Assembly: GCF_016862515.1 (NCBI RefSeq) | Contig: NZ_BONC01000007.1 | Coordinates: 1 to 64,000 of the forward strand | Direction of reading: 5' to 3' | Source of the DNA: Asanoa iriomotensis | GTDB taxonomy: Bacteria; Actinomycetota; Actinomycetes; Mycobacteriales; Micromonosporaceae | DNA: 64,000 bases | Part shown: positions 33,730 through 42,747 of the stretch, piece by piece | Position numbering within the stretch: position 1 is the first letter of the stretch | How the letters are laid out: each line of letters starts with the position of its first letter | Translations under genes and position numbers: made by a program | Notes under the pieces: model-generated | Databases searched by the model: none | Told to the model about the DNA's origin: nothing | The model's input: only the letters and a program-made list of their open reading frames with translations

Positions 33730-35331
33730 GTGACGTCAGAACCCCCCGAGACGCCCGAGCCCGTCCCCGCGCCCGGTAAACCCTGCGCACGTGTGGTCGG
33801 CGGCTGTTACGAGTTGTTCGAACAGATCGGAGCCGGCGCCAGCGGCACGGTGTGGCGGGCCCGCAGCCAGGCCACCGGCGAGGAGGTCGCGGTCAAGCTG
33901 CTCCGCGAAGAGCTGGTGCCGCAACCCAGGGCCGTGATGCGGTTCGTGCAGGAACGCGCGATCCTGGCCGCGCTGGAACACGAGAACATCGTGCCGGTAC
34001 GCGAGCTGCTCACCATCGGCGACTCGCTCGGCCTGGTGATGGAGTTGGTGCCCGGCGGCAGCATGCGCGGGGTGCTGCGGGCCCGCGGGCCGTTGACACC
34101 CGCCGCGGCGGCGACGGTGATGGCCGCGGTGGCCGACGGCCTCGCGCACGCGCACCGCCTCGGCGTCGTGCACCGCGACATGAAGCCCGACAACATCCTG
34201 GTCGGCGCGCCGGACGCGCTGGACTCGGATCCACGGGTACGGCTGACCGACTTCGGCATCGCCCGGGTCGTCGACGCGCCGCAGCTGACCACCACCGGCG
34301 CGCTGCTCGGCACGCCGAACTACCTGTCGCCCGAGCTCATCAACGGCGCCCGCCCGTCGCCGCCGTCCGACGTGTACGCGTTCGGGATGGTGCTCTACGA
34401 GCTACTCACGGGCCGGCCTCCGTACGCCGGGCACACGCCGAAATCGGTGTTCCGCCGGCACATGGAGACCCGGCCCCGCCGCAACCCCGGCATCCCGGAC
34501 GTGCTCTGGCGGCTGATCGCGTCCTGTGTGGACAGAAATCCCGGGCGCCGGCCCGAGGCGGCCGCGCTCGCCGACGCGCTGCGCACCGCCGCGGTCCGGC
34601 TGGGTGCCGCACCCGCGCTGCCCAGGCCACCCCGGCTGCCGATGCAGTCGGTGCTCACCACCCGGCCGAGGATCCCGACGCAGCGCCGCGGCCGGGCGCC
34701 GGCCTGGCACGCGATCACCACGGTGGTCACCGCGTTCGTGCTGATCGCCGTGGCGCTGGTCGCGTTCGAGTGGCCGGGACCGGGCACCAGCGGCGAGGCC
34801 GAGGCGACCCGACCGTCCTCCGCGCCGTCGGCATCACCGAAGGCCAAGGCCGCCAAACCGGCCCGCGACGGCGGTGCGGCGGAGACCGCGGCGGCCGGGC
34901 TGACCGCCAACCGGATCACCAAACCGGAACAGGCGAAGCCGGAGCAGCGAGAGGCGAAGGTCAAACCCCTTCCGACGGCGTACGGCGAGCCGAAGTGCAC
35001 CGGATACCAGTGGAAGTTCCTGCAGCCGGCGTTCTCCAACACGTGCTACAGCACGGGCCCGGGCATCCGGATCTCGGGCGCGCTGCGCTCGAAGGGCGTC
35101 CTCGCCGACATCACGCTGACCCTCAAGGACACGGCGGGCAACCAGGTCGGCGCGACGCACAACTGCCAGGCGCTGCGCTTCGGCCCGGAGATGTCCGAGC
35201 GGTCCTGCGGCCCCGCCGAGCTCACGCCACCACGCGGCAAGCGCTACGTCCTGGTGCAGACCTGGCGCGTGTACGACGACGACGGCACCGCGATCCGCGG
35301 CGAGGCGAAGAGCGCGGAGTTCACCTACTGA
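33730..35331 (+). CDS. PASTA-less membrane Ser/Thr protein kinase
   Basis: 533-aa eukaryotic-type kinase. Catalytic domain about residues 24-285: Gly-rich loop GAGASGTV (34-41), ATP-anchoring Lys56, catalytic loop HRDMKPDN (148-155), DFG (174-176) and SPE in place of APE. A basic juxtamembrane segment (300-325), one transmembrane helix (about 328-347), a Ala/Lys/Pro-rich linker and a beta-rich extracellular domain with four Cys (about 422-533), not a PASTA repeat. GTG start. Probably senses an envelope signal outside and phosphorylates cytoplasmic targets. Convergent with the ribosomal-protection gene. Confidence 0.93.
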   Translation: MTSEPPETPEPVPAPGKPCARVVGGCYELFEQIGAGASGTVWRARSQATGEEVAVKLLREELVPQPRAVMRFVQERAILAALEHENIVPVRELLTIGDSLGLVMELVPGGSMRGVLRARGPLTPAAAATVMAAVADGLAHAHRLGVVHRDMKPDNILVGAPDALDSDPRVRLTDFGIARVVDAPQLTTTGALLGTPNYLSPELINGARPSPPSDVYAFGMVLYELLTGRPPYAGHTPKSVFRRHMETRPRRNPGIPDVLWRLIASCVDRNPGRRPEAAALADALRTAAVRLGAAPALPRPPRLPMQSVLTTRPRIPTQRRGRAPAWHAITTVVTAFVLIAVALVAFEWPGPGTSGEAEATRPSSAPSASPKAKAAKPARDGGAAETAAAGLTANRITKPEQAKPEQREAKVKPLPTAYGEPKCTGYQWKFLQPAFSNTCYSTGPGIRISGALRSKGVLADITLTLKDTAGNQVGATHNCQALRFGPEMSERSCGPAELTPPRGKRYVLVQTWRVYDDDGTAIRGEAKSAEFTY

Positions 35332-35391
35332 CCTGCCGCGGCCAAGGCGGACAGTGACGTCAGCCCCCTGCCGCAACAGGGTCACGGAGGT

Positions 35392-37341
35392 CTACCGGCG
35401 CGGATGACCGCTGGTGGCCAGGTCGCGCTGGGCCAGCCAGCGGGTGTACTCGACCCGGTCCAGCGGGTTGCCGTCCGTGCGGGCGCGGCGTGGTGGGCGG
35501 CCCCGCACCGGGCGGTCGCCCGACGGGGTCGAGGTCCAGAGGCCCTCGCCGTTGGTCAGGTCCGGCAGCCGGCGTTGGGCCTCCGCCACCGCGCGGGCCG
35601 GGATCGAGCCCGTGATCCGCCACGTGTCGCCGGCCGGGGTCGTCTCGTCGACGCGGCCGCCGAGGTGGGCCAGGGCGCCGGTGACCGGGCCCAGGGCCGC
35701 CGCCGGGACGTCCGCCTCGAAGTGGTGGCACGGCTCGAAGACCTGGGTGCCGGCCGCCGCTAGTGCTTGCATCAGCACGTGCGGGGTCAGGTCCCGGAAG
35801 TCGCCGGCCACCGTGACCGGTGACCAGTAGCCGCTGTGGGTCAGCGTGACCCGCACGTCGGTCACCGGCCAGCCGCACAGGCCCTGTTCCAGCGCCCGCA
35901 CGACCGAATCCTCGATCGCTTTGTGGTACGCCAGCGGCAGCGAACCGAGCTCGACGGCCAGGTCGTACTCGATGCCGGTGCCCGGCTCGACGCGCAGGCC
36001 GACCGTGCCGAAGAAGCCGTTGCCGATGATCTCCAGGGCACTGCCCACGCCGGTCGGGCGTTCGAGGTGGACGAGTTGGCTCGTGGTGAACTCGGCGGCG
36101 ATGCCGTAGTTGTCGGCCAGGGTTGCGGCAACCACCTCCTTCTGCACCTCGCCGTAGAGCAGCACCGCCGTCTCGCCGGCCGCAGTCACCCGGGTGTGGA
36201 TCAGCGGGTCCTCGTCGGCCATCCGGAGCAATGCTGCGTGCAGTTCGGCCGCCGGGCCGTCGTCGCGGCGGCGGACCACCGTCTCCAGGCCTGGGCGCGG
36301 GAAGTGGACGGCCGAGTCGAGGCCGGCGGGCGCTCCGATCTGGTCGCCGATCCGCACGGCCGGCAGGCCGGTCAGCGCGGCGATGTAGCCGGCGGTCAAC
36401 ACCGACGCCGACGGGTCGCCGACCACCGCGACGCCCGTGAGCTGGGCGCGGTGGGTCTCGACGCGGCCGTCCGCGGTGCGGCGGAACACCGGCACCCGTT
36501 GCCGGGCGGTCAACGATCCGCCGTACGAGCGGGCGTACGCGACCTTCGCACCGCCCGGGCCGCGGGTGATCGCGAAGACCCGGGCGCGGGGTGCGGGCTC
36601 GGCTGGTGGCGCGGGCGGCAGCAGGTCGCCGATCGCGTCGAGCAGTTCGGGGACGCCGGTGCCCGACAGGGCCGAGCCGAACAGCAGCGGATGCACCAGC
36701 CCGGCGGCGGTCTGGGTGCGCAGCGCCTCCCGCAGGGCCGGCGCGGGCGCCGGGCGGTCCTCGACGTACGCGGCCAGCAGCGCGTCGTCGTGCTCGGCCA
36801 GCACGGGCAGCCAGTCGTCGCCGGCGGCGTGCCCGACGAAGCCGGCGGAGGCCGTGCCGATCGCGCGGGCCGTGCCCAGCGGCGCGATCGCCCGCGTGAG
36901 CAACCGGCGGATGTCGGCGAGCAGCCCGGCGTCGCGCGCGCCGACCCGGTCGATCTTGTTGACGAAGAGCAGCGTGGGCAGGCGCAGGGCGCGGCAGGTG
37001 CGCATCAGCAGCCGGGTGTGCGGCTGCACGCCCTCGACCGCGGAGAGCACCAGGACCGCGCCGTCGAGCACGGCGAGGGCCCGCTCGACCTCGGCCATGA
37101 AGTCGCGGTGCCCAGGCGTGTCGATCAGGTTGACCTGGCGGTCACGCGCCCGGAACGCGGTGACCGCGGACCGGATCGTGATGCCGCGCCGGCGTTCGAT
37201 CTCGCCGGAGTCGGTCTGTGTGGTGCCCGAGTCGACGCTGCCGAGCCGGTCGATCACCCCGGTGTCGAACAGCAGGCGCTCGGTCAGGCTCGTCTTACCG
37301 GCGTCGACATGCGCCAGAATCCCGATGTTGACGGTGTGCAT
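35392..37341 (-). CDS. Ribosomal-protection GTPase (Tet(M)/OtrA type)
   Basis: 649-aa EF-G-like GTPase: G1 AHVDAGKT (10-17), effector RRGITI, DTPGH near residue 73, NKID, and domain IV with the loop YWSPVTVAGDF that matches the SPV loop of tetracycline ribosomal-protection proteins rather than EF-G. These proteins dislodge tetracycline from the 30S subunit. No mobile element is near, so it looks intrinsic, as OtrA is in producers. The ATG 37341 is chosen; an upstream in-frame GTG (37404) lies directly on a ribosome site used by the leader ORF. An overlapping short ORF at 37295-37399 suggests translational control. Confidence 0.87.
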   Translation of the reverse strand: MHTVNIGILAHVDAGKTSLTERLLFDTGVIDRLGSVDSGTTQTDSGEIERRRGITIRSAVTAFRARDRQVNLIDTPGHRDFMAEVERALAVLDGAVLVLSAVEGVQPHTRLLMRTCRALRLPTLLFVNKIDRVGARDAGLLADIRRLLTRAIAPLGTARAIGTASAGFVGHAAGDDWLPVLAEHDDALLAAYVEDRPAPAPALREALRTQTAAGLVHPLLFGSALSGTGVPELLDAIGDLLPPAPPAEPAPRARVFAITRGPGGAKVAYARSYGGSLTARQRVPVFRRTADGRVETHRAQLTGVAVVGDPSASVLTAGYIAALTGLPAVRIGDQIGAPAGLDSAVHFPRPGLETVVRRRDDGPAAELHAALLRMADEDPLIHTRVTAAGETAVLLYGEVQKEVVAATLADNYGIAAEFTTSQLVHLERPTGVGSALEIIGNGFFGTVGLRVEPGTGIEYDLAVELGSLPLAYHKAIEDSVVRALEQGLCGWPVTDVRVTLTHSGYWSPVTVAGDFRDLTPHVLMQALAAAGTQVFEPCHHFEADVPAAALGPVTGALAHLGGRVDETTPAGDTWRITGSIPARAVAEAQRRLPDLTNGEGLWTSTPSGDRPVRGRPPRRARTDGNPLDRVEYTRWLAQRDLATSGHPRR

Positions 37342-37399
37342 AAGCGGAGGCGTCCTCGAAAACTCGCGCGGATAGGCGGAAGTTCTCGATGCCTCGCAT
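37295..37399 (-). CDS. Overlapping leader ORF of the ribosomal-protection gene
   Basis: A 34-codon frame with ATG at 37399 preceded by AGGAG and an ideal 6-nt gap; the GTPase gene starts at 37341 in another frame and has only a weak, distant GAGG in front of it. The leader runs 47 nt into the GTPase gene. It encodes an Arg-rich peptide (begins MRGIENFRLS). Ribosome stalling or coupling on such ORFs controls several antibiotic-resistance genes; the mechanism here is inference. Confidence 0.4.
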   Translation of the reverse strand: MRGIENFRLSARVFEDASAYAHRQHRDSGACRRR

Positions 37400-37469
37400 T
37401 GCACGCTCCTGTCGTCGGGTGTGGTTGACCCGCCCAGCGTCCCATGCCGGACGGGCCGTTCCCACCGAT

Positions 37470-38705
37470 TTACTCCTGATCGGCCACCCAGGCTCCGACC
37501 AGGCCGCGGAAGTGGGCCAGGAACCGCTCGTGCTCGCTCGCCGGATAGGTGGCGCGCACGGTGTCGACCAGGAGCGCGTCGAAGTCGGGCGAGTCGACCC
37601 AGTCGTAGACCAACTCGTCGACGTGGCCGAGCCGGGACGCGCAGAAGTCGACGTATCGTTCGGTGTCAAAATATTCGTCGGCGAGCTTTCGATAGGCGGC
37701 AAGCTTTTCCTTGTACGTGAGGTCGGTGCGGTCGGCGACCTCGAAGTACCGCCGGGTGTTCAGGTCCACCTGGAACCGGCGCCCGGTCACCACGCAGAAC
37801 GTGGTCCACCGCAGCAGCGCCTTCATCGCCCACGGGAAGTAGTAGTGCAGGGAGGTCAGCGCCACGTCCGGGCAGGCGTTGGCGTAGTCGATCGGGAACA
37901 CCTCGGAGCCGCGGACCAGCGACTCGCACGAGTTGAACTCCCAGCCGAAGAACGCGTTGACCAGCCGGGAGATCGTGACCACCTCGTCGCCCGTCTCGGC
38001 GTCCAGGAAGCCGTGCTCCACCGCGTACCGGTCATGCATCGGAAGTTCCGGTCGGAACTTCATCACCATCGTCTCGGGACCGATCGAGAGCGAGCGGCTG
38101 AACACGTCGTAGCCCTCGACCGACTGCTGCAGGTGCATCAGGCGCTCACCGGACGCGTCGTAGGCGGCGTGCAGTTCGGCGCTGTCCTGGATCTTCGAGA
38201 CGCCGACCCAGGCGCCACCGTCGTACGGCTTCATGAACAGCGGATACCCGAGCCGCTCGGCCACCTCGTCGAGGTCGAACGACTGGTTGTAGCGGGCGGC
38301 GGTGTAGGCCCAGCGGGAGTTCTCCAGCGGGTGCTTGTAGGGCACGAGCACGGTCTCCGGCACCTTGAGCCCGAGCCGCATCATGGCGCAGTAGGCCGCG
38401 TGCTTCTCCATCGACTGGAACGTGAACGGGCTGTTGAGCAGGTAGACATCGTCCATCATGGACACTTTCTTGAGCCACTCGCGCGGGTGGTAGTACCAGT
38501 ACGCGAGCCGGTCGATGACCAACGAGTGGCGGGGTTTGTCGCGCAGGTTGAACGGCTCGATGGTGACCCGGGTCGTCCTCAGCCGGTGCTTGCGCCCCGA
38601 TCCGTCGACCACGGGCCCGAGCCGGTCGACCAGCGCCTCGTAGGCGCGCGGCCAGTCGTCCTCCGTGCCCAGCAGCAATCCGATGATGTGTTCGACGTCG
38701 GCCAC
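37470..38705 (-). CDS. ATP-grasp ligase of an esterase operon
   Basis: 411 aa. ATP-grasp core: MKPYDGGAWVGVSKI (Lys and Gly-rich loop), VEGYDVFSRSL, and a metal-binding segment near FPIDYANACPDVAL. ATP-grasp enzymes join a carboxylate to an amine or thiol through an acyl phosphate. It lacks RimK-specific substrate signatures I could name. GTG start. It is the last gene of a three-gene minus-strand operon with the two esterase-fold genes (13-nt and 1-nt gaps). Substrate unknown. Confidence 0.83.
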   Translation of the reverse strand: MADVEHIIGLLLGTEDDWPRAYEALVDRLGPVVDGSGRKHRLRTTRVTIEPFNLRDKPRHSLVIDRLAYWYYHPREWLKKVSMMDDVYLLNSPFTFQSMEKHAAYCAMMRLGLKVPETVLVPYKHPLENSRWAYTAARYNQSFDLDEVAERLGYPLFMKPYDGGAWVGVSKIQDSAELHAAYDASGERLMHLQQSVEGYDVFSRSLSIGPETMVMKFRPELPMHDRYAVEHGFLDAETGDEVVTISRLVNAFFGWEFNSCESLVRGSEVFPIDYANACPDVALTSLHYYFPWAMKALLRWTTFCVVTGRRFQVDLNTRRYFEVADRTDLTYKEKLAAYRKLADEYFDTERYVDFCASRLGHVDELVYDWVDSPDFDALLVDTVRATYPASEHERFLAHFRGLVGAWVADQE

Positions 38706-38717
38706 GTGCCGCCTCCC

Positions 38718-39464
38718 TCAACAAAACCGTGGCAGATGATGTGCCCACTGCGCGCGCCACGACGGCCAGTCGTGCGGCACGTCGTGGCCCCACAGGTCGA
38801 GCTCGTGCCGGATCCCCTTGTCCGCGAGCAGGCCGGCCACCCGCCGCGTGGACTCGAGGGCTCCGGTGGTGTCCTCCCATTGCCCCTGGCCGCAGACCAG
38901 CAGCACCGACAGCCGCGAGCGCAGCCACTCGAGGTGGTCGCCGTGCAGGTGGCCGAGGTAGTCGGCGGGGCTGTTGAAGTAGGTCGCGTCGCCGCGCTCG
39001 CCCCAGCCGTGCCAGGCGGCCGGGTCGTAGTTGCCGGAGAAGCACATGGCGAGCGGAAACAGGTCGGCGCGCCTGCAGGCGAAGTTGAGCGCGTGGAAGG
39101 CGCCCATCGAGCAGCCGGCGACGGCGATGTCGCCCGTACCCCCGCCTTGGTCGTCGTGGATGAACGGCACGACCTGGTCGACGATCCACGACTCGAACGC
39201 GCCGTGCCGCCTGGCCCGTTCCTCCAGCGGCAGGTCACGGGCCGCCCACGAGGCCGCGTCGTACGAGTCGACGCAGAAGAGCTTGACCCGTCCCGCGTCG
39301 ACGAGGTCGGCGACCGCGCCCACCATTCCGTTGGCGGCGAAGTCGCCGGCCTTGCCCTGCTCGGACGGGAACACCAGGACGGGGCGGCCGTAATGGCCGT
39401 AGCGGACCACCGATCCGGCCGTGCCGATGGCCGGTGAGAACAGCTCGACCCAGTGCTCCCGCAC
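38718..39464 (-). CDS. Esterase-family alpha/beta hydrolase
   Basis: 248 aa, alpha/beta-hydrolase fold of the esterase D / putative esterase group. Nucleophile elbow GCSMG with Ser near residue 118, Asp/His partners in the C-terminal part (HDVPHDW). No signal peptide. It is the middle gene of the operon with the second esterase (1-bp gap) and the ATP-grasp ligase. Confidence 0.87.
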   Translation of the reverse strand: MREHWVELFSPAIGTAGSVVRYGHYGRPVLVFPSEQGKAGDFAANGMVGAVADLVDAGRVKLFCVDSYDAASWAARDLPLEERARRHGAFESWIVDQVVPFIHDDQGGGTGDIAVAGCSMGAFHALNFACRRADLFPLAMCFSGNYDPAAWHGWGERGDATYFNSPADYLGHLHGDHLEWLRSRLSVLLVCGQGQWEDTTGALESTRRVAGLLADKGIRHELDLWGHDVPHDWPSWRAQWAHHLPRFC

Positions 39465-39465
39465 G

Positions 39466-40551
39466 CTAGCTCCCCTCCGTGCCTCCCCACGACCCCGGAC
39501 CCCACGAGCCCAGGCTCCAGGACGTCTCGCCCCACGACCGGGCCAGCAACCGCGTCAGGTGCGGGTCGAACGCGTCCCGCCAGGCGGTGAAGTGGTGCCC
39601 GTCGGGCACCTCGACCAGCTCCGCCGGATAGCCCGTGCGGGCCAACGCGTCCGCCATCTCCCGGTTGTTGGCGAGGTTCTCCTCGACGGTGCCACAGGTG
39701 AGCAGAGTCGGCACGGGATGAGCGGCGAACGCCGACGCGACCACGGGGCCGGTGAACCGGGTGATCCGCTGGAAGTACCGGAAGCCGGACTCCTGCGGGT
39801 CGAGCCGGGGCCGGAAGAAGCTGCCCGACTGGAGGAAGAGGCCGCCGAACGCGGCGGGCGCGCGGCGCTGGGCGTGCAGCATCGCGAGCCCGCCGAGGCT
39901 CGCGCCCATCCCGGTGACCCTGCCCGTGAAGCCCAGCTCGGTTCTTATCCTTTCCAGGACCGGGCCCGTCAGCGCGGCCATGTAGGCGTTGTTGGCCGAG
40001 TACCAGTCGTCGCGGTCACCCGGAGCCAGCAGCACCAGGTGGAACGGCGGCAGCGAGCCCGAGCCGACCATCGCCGCCGCGTACTGGCCCAGGCTCGCCA
40101 GCTTGTCGAACTCGGGCCCGTCGTGTGCGATCAGCACGCGCTCGCCGGCGCCCGGCGGCGACCAGGTGCGCACGGCGATGTCGGCGTCGAGGGTGCGGGC
40201 GGGCACGGTCAGCTCGCGCCAGGTGCCGTGCGCGCCGGGCAGGTCGAGCCAGGCCGGCTCGACGTAGTCGGCGCGGTGCAGCACCGACTTGTCGCCGAAC
40301 GCGCCGCCGACCCGGGCCGGGTTGCCCGGGTCGTTGACGTGCTCCTCGCGCCCGTCGAGGTGGCGGAGCCGCAGTTGGTACTCCAGCCGCCACGCCGGTG
40401 GTGCCGCCACGTCGAGGAACCAGGCGTGGTCGCGGTAGGCGAAATCCAACTGGTCCGCGGGCATGCCGGCATGCTGCGCCAGGCGTACGCCGGCGAGCTC
40501 ATGCCGCGGATCGGCGTAGCTCAACGTCAGCCGGCCGTCGACCCATCCCAT
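39466..40551 (-). CDS. Enterochelin-esterase-like hydrolase with N-terminal beta domain
   Basis: 361 aa. An N-terminal CBM48-like beta-sandwich (residues about 35-115) precedes an alpha/beta-hydrolase with GMGASLGGLAML as nucleophile elbow and a C-terminal DGHHFTAWRDAF that holds the catalytic His. This layout is that of Fes/IroE-like esterases. The C-terminus is a low-complexity Trp/Ser/Gly tail. First gene of the operon. Ester of a siderophore, sugar or lipid is possible; the substrate cannot be seen. Confidence 0.85.
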   Translation of the reverse strand: MGWVDGRLTLSYADPRHELAGVRLAQHAGMPADQLDFAYRDHAWFLDVAAPPAWRLEYQLRLRHLDGREEHVNDPGNPARVGGAFGDKSVLHRADYVEPAWLDLPGAHGTWRELTVPARTLDADIAVRTWSPPGAGERVLIAHDGPEFDKLASLGQYAAAMVGSGSLPPFHLVLLAPGDRDDWYSANNAYMAALTGPVLERIRTELGFTGRVTGMGASLGGLAMLHAQRRAPAAFGGLFLQSGSFFRPRLDPQESGFRYFQRITRFTGPVVASAFAAHPVPTLLTCGTVEENLANNREMADALARTGYPAELVEVPDGHHFTAWRDAFDPHLTRLLARSWGETSWSLGSWGPGSWGGTEGS

Positions 40552-40570
40552 CCGGGCAGATTAACGGTGG

Positions 40571-41680
40571 TCATGGGCTGACGGCGAGAAACACGAAAGC
40601 CGCGAGGAGCGCCAGGTGTACGCCGCCCTGCAGGGTGGTCGCCCGCCCCGGCACCACGGTGAGGATGCCGACCACCACCGTCAACGCCAGCAACACGAGC
40701 TGGGTCGGCGGCAGCCCGAGGGTGAGCGTGCCGTCGAGCCAGATCGAGGCGATCGCGATCGCGGGAATGGTCAGGCCGATGCTGGCCATGGCCGACCCGT
40801 ACGCCAGGTTGAGTCCGGTCTGCACGCGGTCGCGCAGCGCGGCCCGGACCGCGGCGAGCGTCTCCGGCGCCAGCACCAGCAGCGCGATGATCACGCCGAC
40901 GACGGTGGGTGGGAAGCCGGCCGCGGCGACGCCCTGCTCGATGGTCGGCGAGACGGCCTTCGCGTCGCCGACGACCGCGACGAGGGCGACGACGAGCAGC
41001 GCGAGGCTGCCGAGGGCGGCCTTGGTGGAGGGCGGGTCGGCGTGCTCCTCGGCGTCGACGACGGTGCCGCTGGTGGTGATCGGCAGGAAGTAGTCGCGGT
41101 GGCGGACGGTCTGCACGGCGACGAACAGCCCGTAGAGGCCGAGCGAGGCGACGGCGGCGAAGGCGAGCTGGGCGGGGGAGAACTCGGGGCCGGGTTCGGA
41201 GGTGGTGAAGGTCGGGAAGACCAGACTGAGCGTGGCCAGGGTGGCGACGATGGCGAGCGCGCCGCCGGTGCCCTCGGGGTTGAACACGGCGACGCGCCTT
41301 CGCAGGGCCCCCAGTAGCAGGCAGAGGCCGACGATGCCGTTGCAGGTGATCATCACGGCGGAGAAGACGGTGTCGCGGGCGAGGGTCGCGGTCTTCTCGG
41401 GCGTACCGCTGATCATGAGGGTGACGATCAGCGCGACCTCGATGAAGGTGACCGCGACCGCGAGCACGAGGGAGCCGAACGGCTCACCGACCCGGGCGGC
41501 GACGACCTCGGCATGGTGTACGGCCGCGAGGACGGCGCCGGCGAGACAGATGCCGACGACCGCGACGCCCCAGCCGGGAAGCGTGCGATTCCAACTGACG
41601 AAGAGCGCGATCAGCGCGATGATCGGGACGCTGATTGTCCAGTTTGTGAGGTACGTGCGTCTGGTCACTGCTGCTGGCAT
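40571..41680 (-). CDS. Ca2+/H+ antiporter (ChaA-like)
   Basis: 369-aa polytopic antiporter of the CaCA superfamily with about eleven helices. AVHHAEVVAARVGEPFGSLVLAVAVTFIEVALI and the paired VLAPETLAAVRAALRDRVQTGLNLAYGSAMASIGLT contain the two acidic repeats (GEP..E, PE) that bind the ion. Exports Ca2+ (and possibly Na+ or K+) in exchange for protons. Stands between the esterase operon and the Tat hydrolase; probably separately transcribed. Confidence 0.92.
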   Translation of the reverse strand: MPAAVTRRTYLTNWTISVPIIALIALFVSWNRTLPGWGVAVVGICLAGAVLAAVHHAEVVAARVGEPFGSLVLAVAVTFIEVALIVTLMISGTPEKTATLARDTVFSAVMITCNGIVGLCLLLGALRRRVAVFNPEGTGGALAIVATLATLSLVFPTFTTSEPGPEFSPAQLAFAAVASLGLYGLFVAVQTVRHRDYFLPITTSGTVVDAEEHADPPSTKAALGSLALLVVALVAVVGDAKAVSPTIEQGVAAAGFPPTVVGVIIALLVLAPETLAAVRAALRDRVQTGLNLAYGSAMASIGLTIPAIAIASIWLDGTLTLGLPPTQLVLLALTVVVGILTVVPGRATTLQGGVHLALLAAFVFLAVSP

Positions 41681-41711
41681 GCGCTCAAAGGTGCCAGACG
41701 CTCGCGTTTTC

Positions 41712-42524
41712 TCAGCCTGGGCTGGGAGTCGGACTTGGCATTTGGCTGGGCCGGGTCAACATAGATCCGACGAACTGGAACGCTTCGGGAATGACGGATT
41801 TCCAGTAGTCCATGTCATGTCCGCCCTCGCTGTAGTGCCCTGCGACCGGTGGCATCGTCAGCGCCATCTGGAACGCGCGCACGTTTTCGAGCAGCCGGTC
41901 GTCGAGCCCGCACCAGAGCCCGAGCGGTTGGGCCCGGAGCCTCCCGACGGCCTCGAACACGTCGTCACCGGGCGCGACGGCGGGGGAGAGAACGGCGGCG
42001 GCCTTGACGAACCCCCGGAAGGTCTGCGCGAGCCGCAACGCGCCGGCGCCGCCCATGGACCAGCCCCAGACGGCGAGGCGGGAGATGTCGAAGCCGCGCG
42101 CGGCACACCAGTCGGGAACCTCTTCGTACGCCATCCGCTGCGGATCGTCGCCGGCATGCGGCTGCCAACCGAGCCGCGACCCATCGGCCCCGGCGAGGAC
42201 GAACGGCGGCGCACCCTTCTCGACGGCCCGGGTGAGGGCCCGACCGAAACCGAGGCTGCCGTAGTGGCGGGGCCGCTTGGCCTCACCGTGCATCACGAGA
42301 CAGACCGGAAGCCCTTTACCGTCGCCGTACCCGTCCGGCACGGCGGTGTAGAAGTCGATCTCTTTCCCGCGCGCTGCGGACATTTTCCGCTCGAGCCGCT
42401 CGTCCCCGGCCCGCGCCTCAGGCATAGGCGCGGCGGTCCCCGCCAAAGCGAACCCACCAACCGCGGAAACCGCGGCCCCGGCAACGGAAAGCACCGCAGC
42501 ATTGATCAAGGTCCGGCGTCGCAC
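41712..42524 (-). CDS. Tat-exported alpha/beta hydrolase
   Basis: 270 aa. The N-terminus RRRTLINAAVLSVAGAA carries a twin-arginine motif and hydrophobic stretch, so the protein is exported folded. The body is an alpha/beta-hydrolase with GWSMGGAGAL (nucleophile Ser) and HDMDYW with the His. GTG start. Divergent from the subtilase gene. A diacylglycerol acyltransferase/esterase-like (antigen 85-like) role is possible but unproven. Confidence 0.87.
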   Translation of the reverse strand: MRRRTLINAAVLSVAGAAVSAVGGFALAGTAAPMPEARAGDERLERKMSAARGKEIDFYTAVPDGYGDGKGLPVCLVMHGEAKRPRHYGSLGFGRALTRAVEKGAPPFVLAGADGSRLGWQPHAGDDPQRMAYEEVPDWCAARGFDISRLAVWGWSMGGAGALRLAQTFRGFVKAAAVLSPAVAPGDDVFEAVGRLRAQPLGLWCGLDDRLLENVRAFQMALTMPPVAGHYSEGGHDMDYWKSVIPEAFQFVGSMLTRPSQMPSPTPSPG

Positions 42525-42593
42525 ACCTGATCAACGCCCACCCCCGCGGTCCGTTATGCGTGCGCGACCACGACAACTTCTGCCGGCTGGACC

Positions 42594-42622
42594 TTGGCTG
42601 GCCGCGGATATAGACCTATGCT
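42594..42622 (+). promoter_or_regulatory. Upstream promoter of the subtilase gene
   Basis: TTGGCT at 42594-42599, 17-bp spacer, TATGCT at 42617-42622. A second start site would give a long leader containing the hairpin at 42688-42711. Confidence 0.45.
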
Positions 42623-42687
42623 GCTGCGTCGGGGCTTGCGTGGGCCGCGGTAGCTGCGGGTTGTCCCTCTAATCAACCCTTCACCTG

Positions 42688-42711
42688 ACCCTCATCGGGA
42701 GCTTTGAGGGT
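42688..42711 (+). terminator. Leader hairpin, candidate attenuator
   Basis: ACCCTCA-N10-TGAGGGT, a 7-bp stem followed by TTAG, between the upstream promoter and the leaderless promoter of the subtilase gene. It might attenuate transcripts from the upstream start; the short T-run makes termination uncertain. Confidence 0.35.
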
Positions 42712-42734
42712 TTAGTCGGCGTCTATGCGGACCA

Positions 42735-42740
42735 TAGTCT
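42735..42740 (+). promoter_or_regulatory. -10 box of leaderless subtilase transcript
   Basis: TAGTCT, 7 nt before the ATG at 42748. Confidence 0.5.
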
Positions 42741-42747
42741 GCCGTCC

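Noticed and set aside
37347..37357. GAGG-ACG-CCTC hairpin around the ribosome site of the GTPase
   Set aside because: Only four base pairs, too weak to claim as a riboswitch or attenuator on its own.
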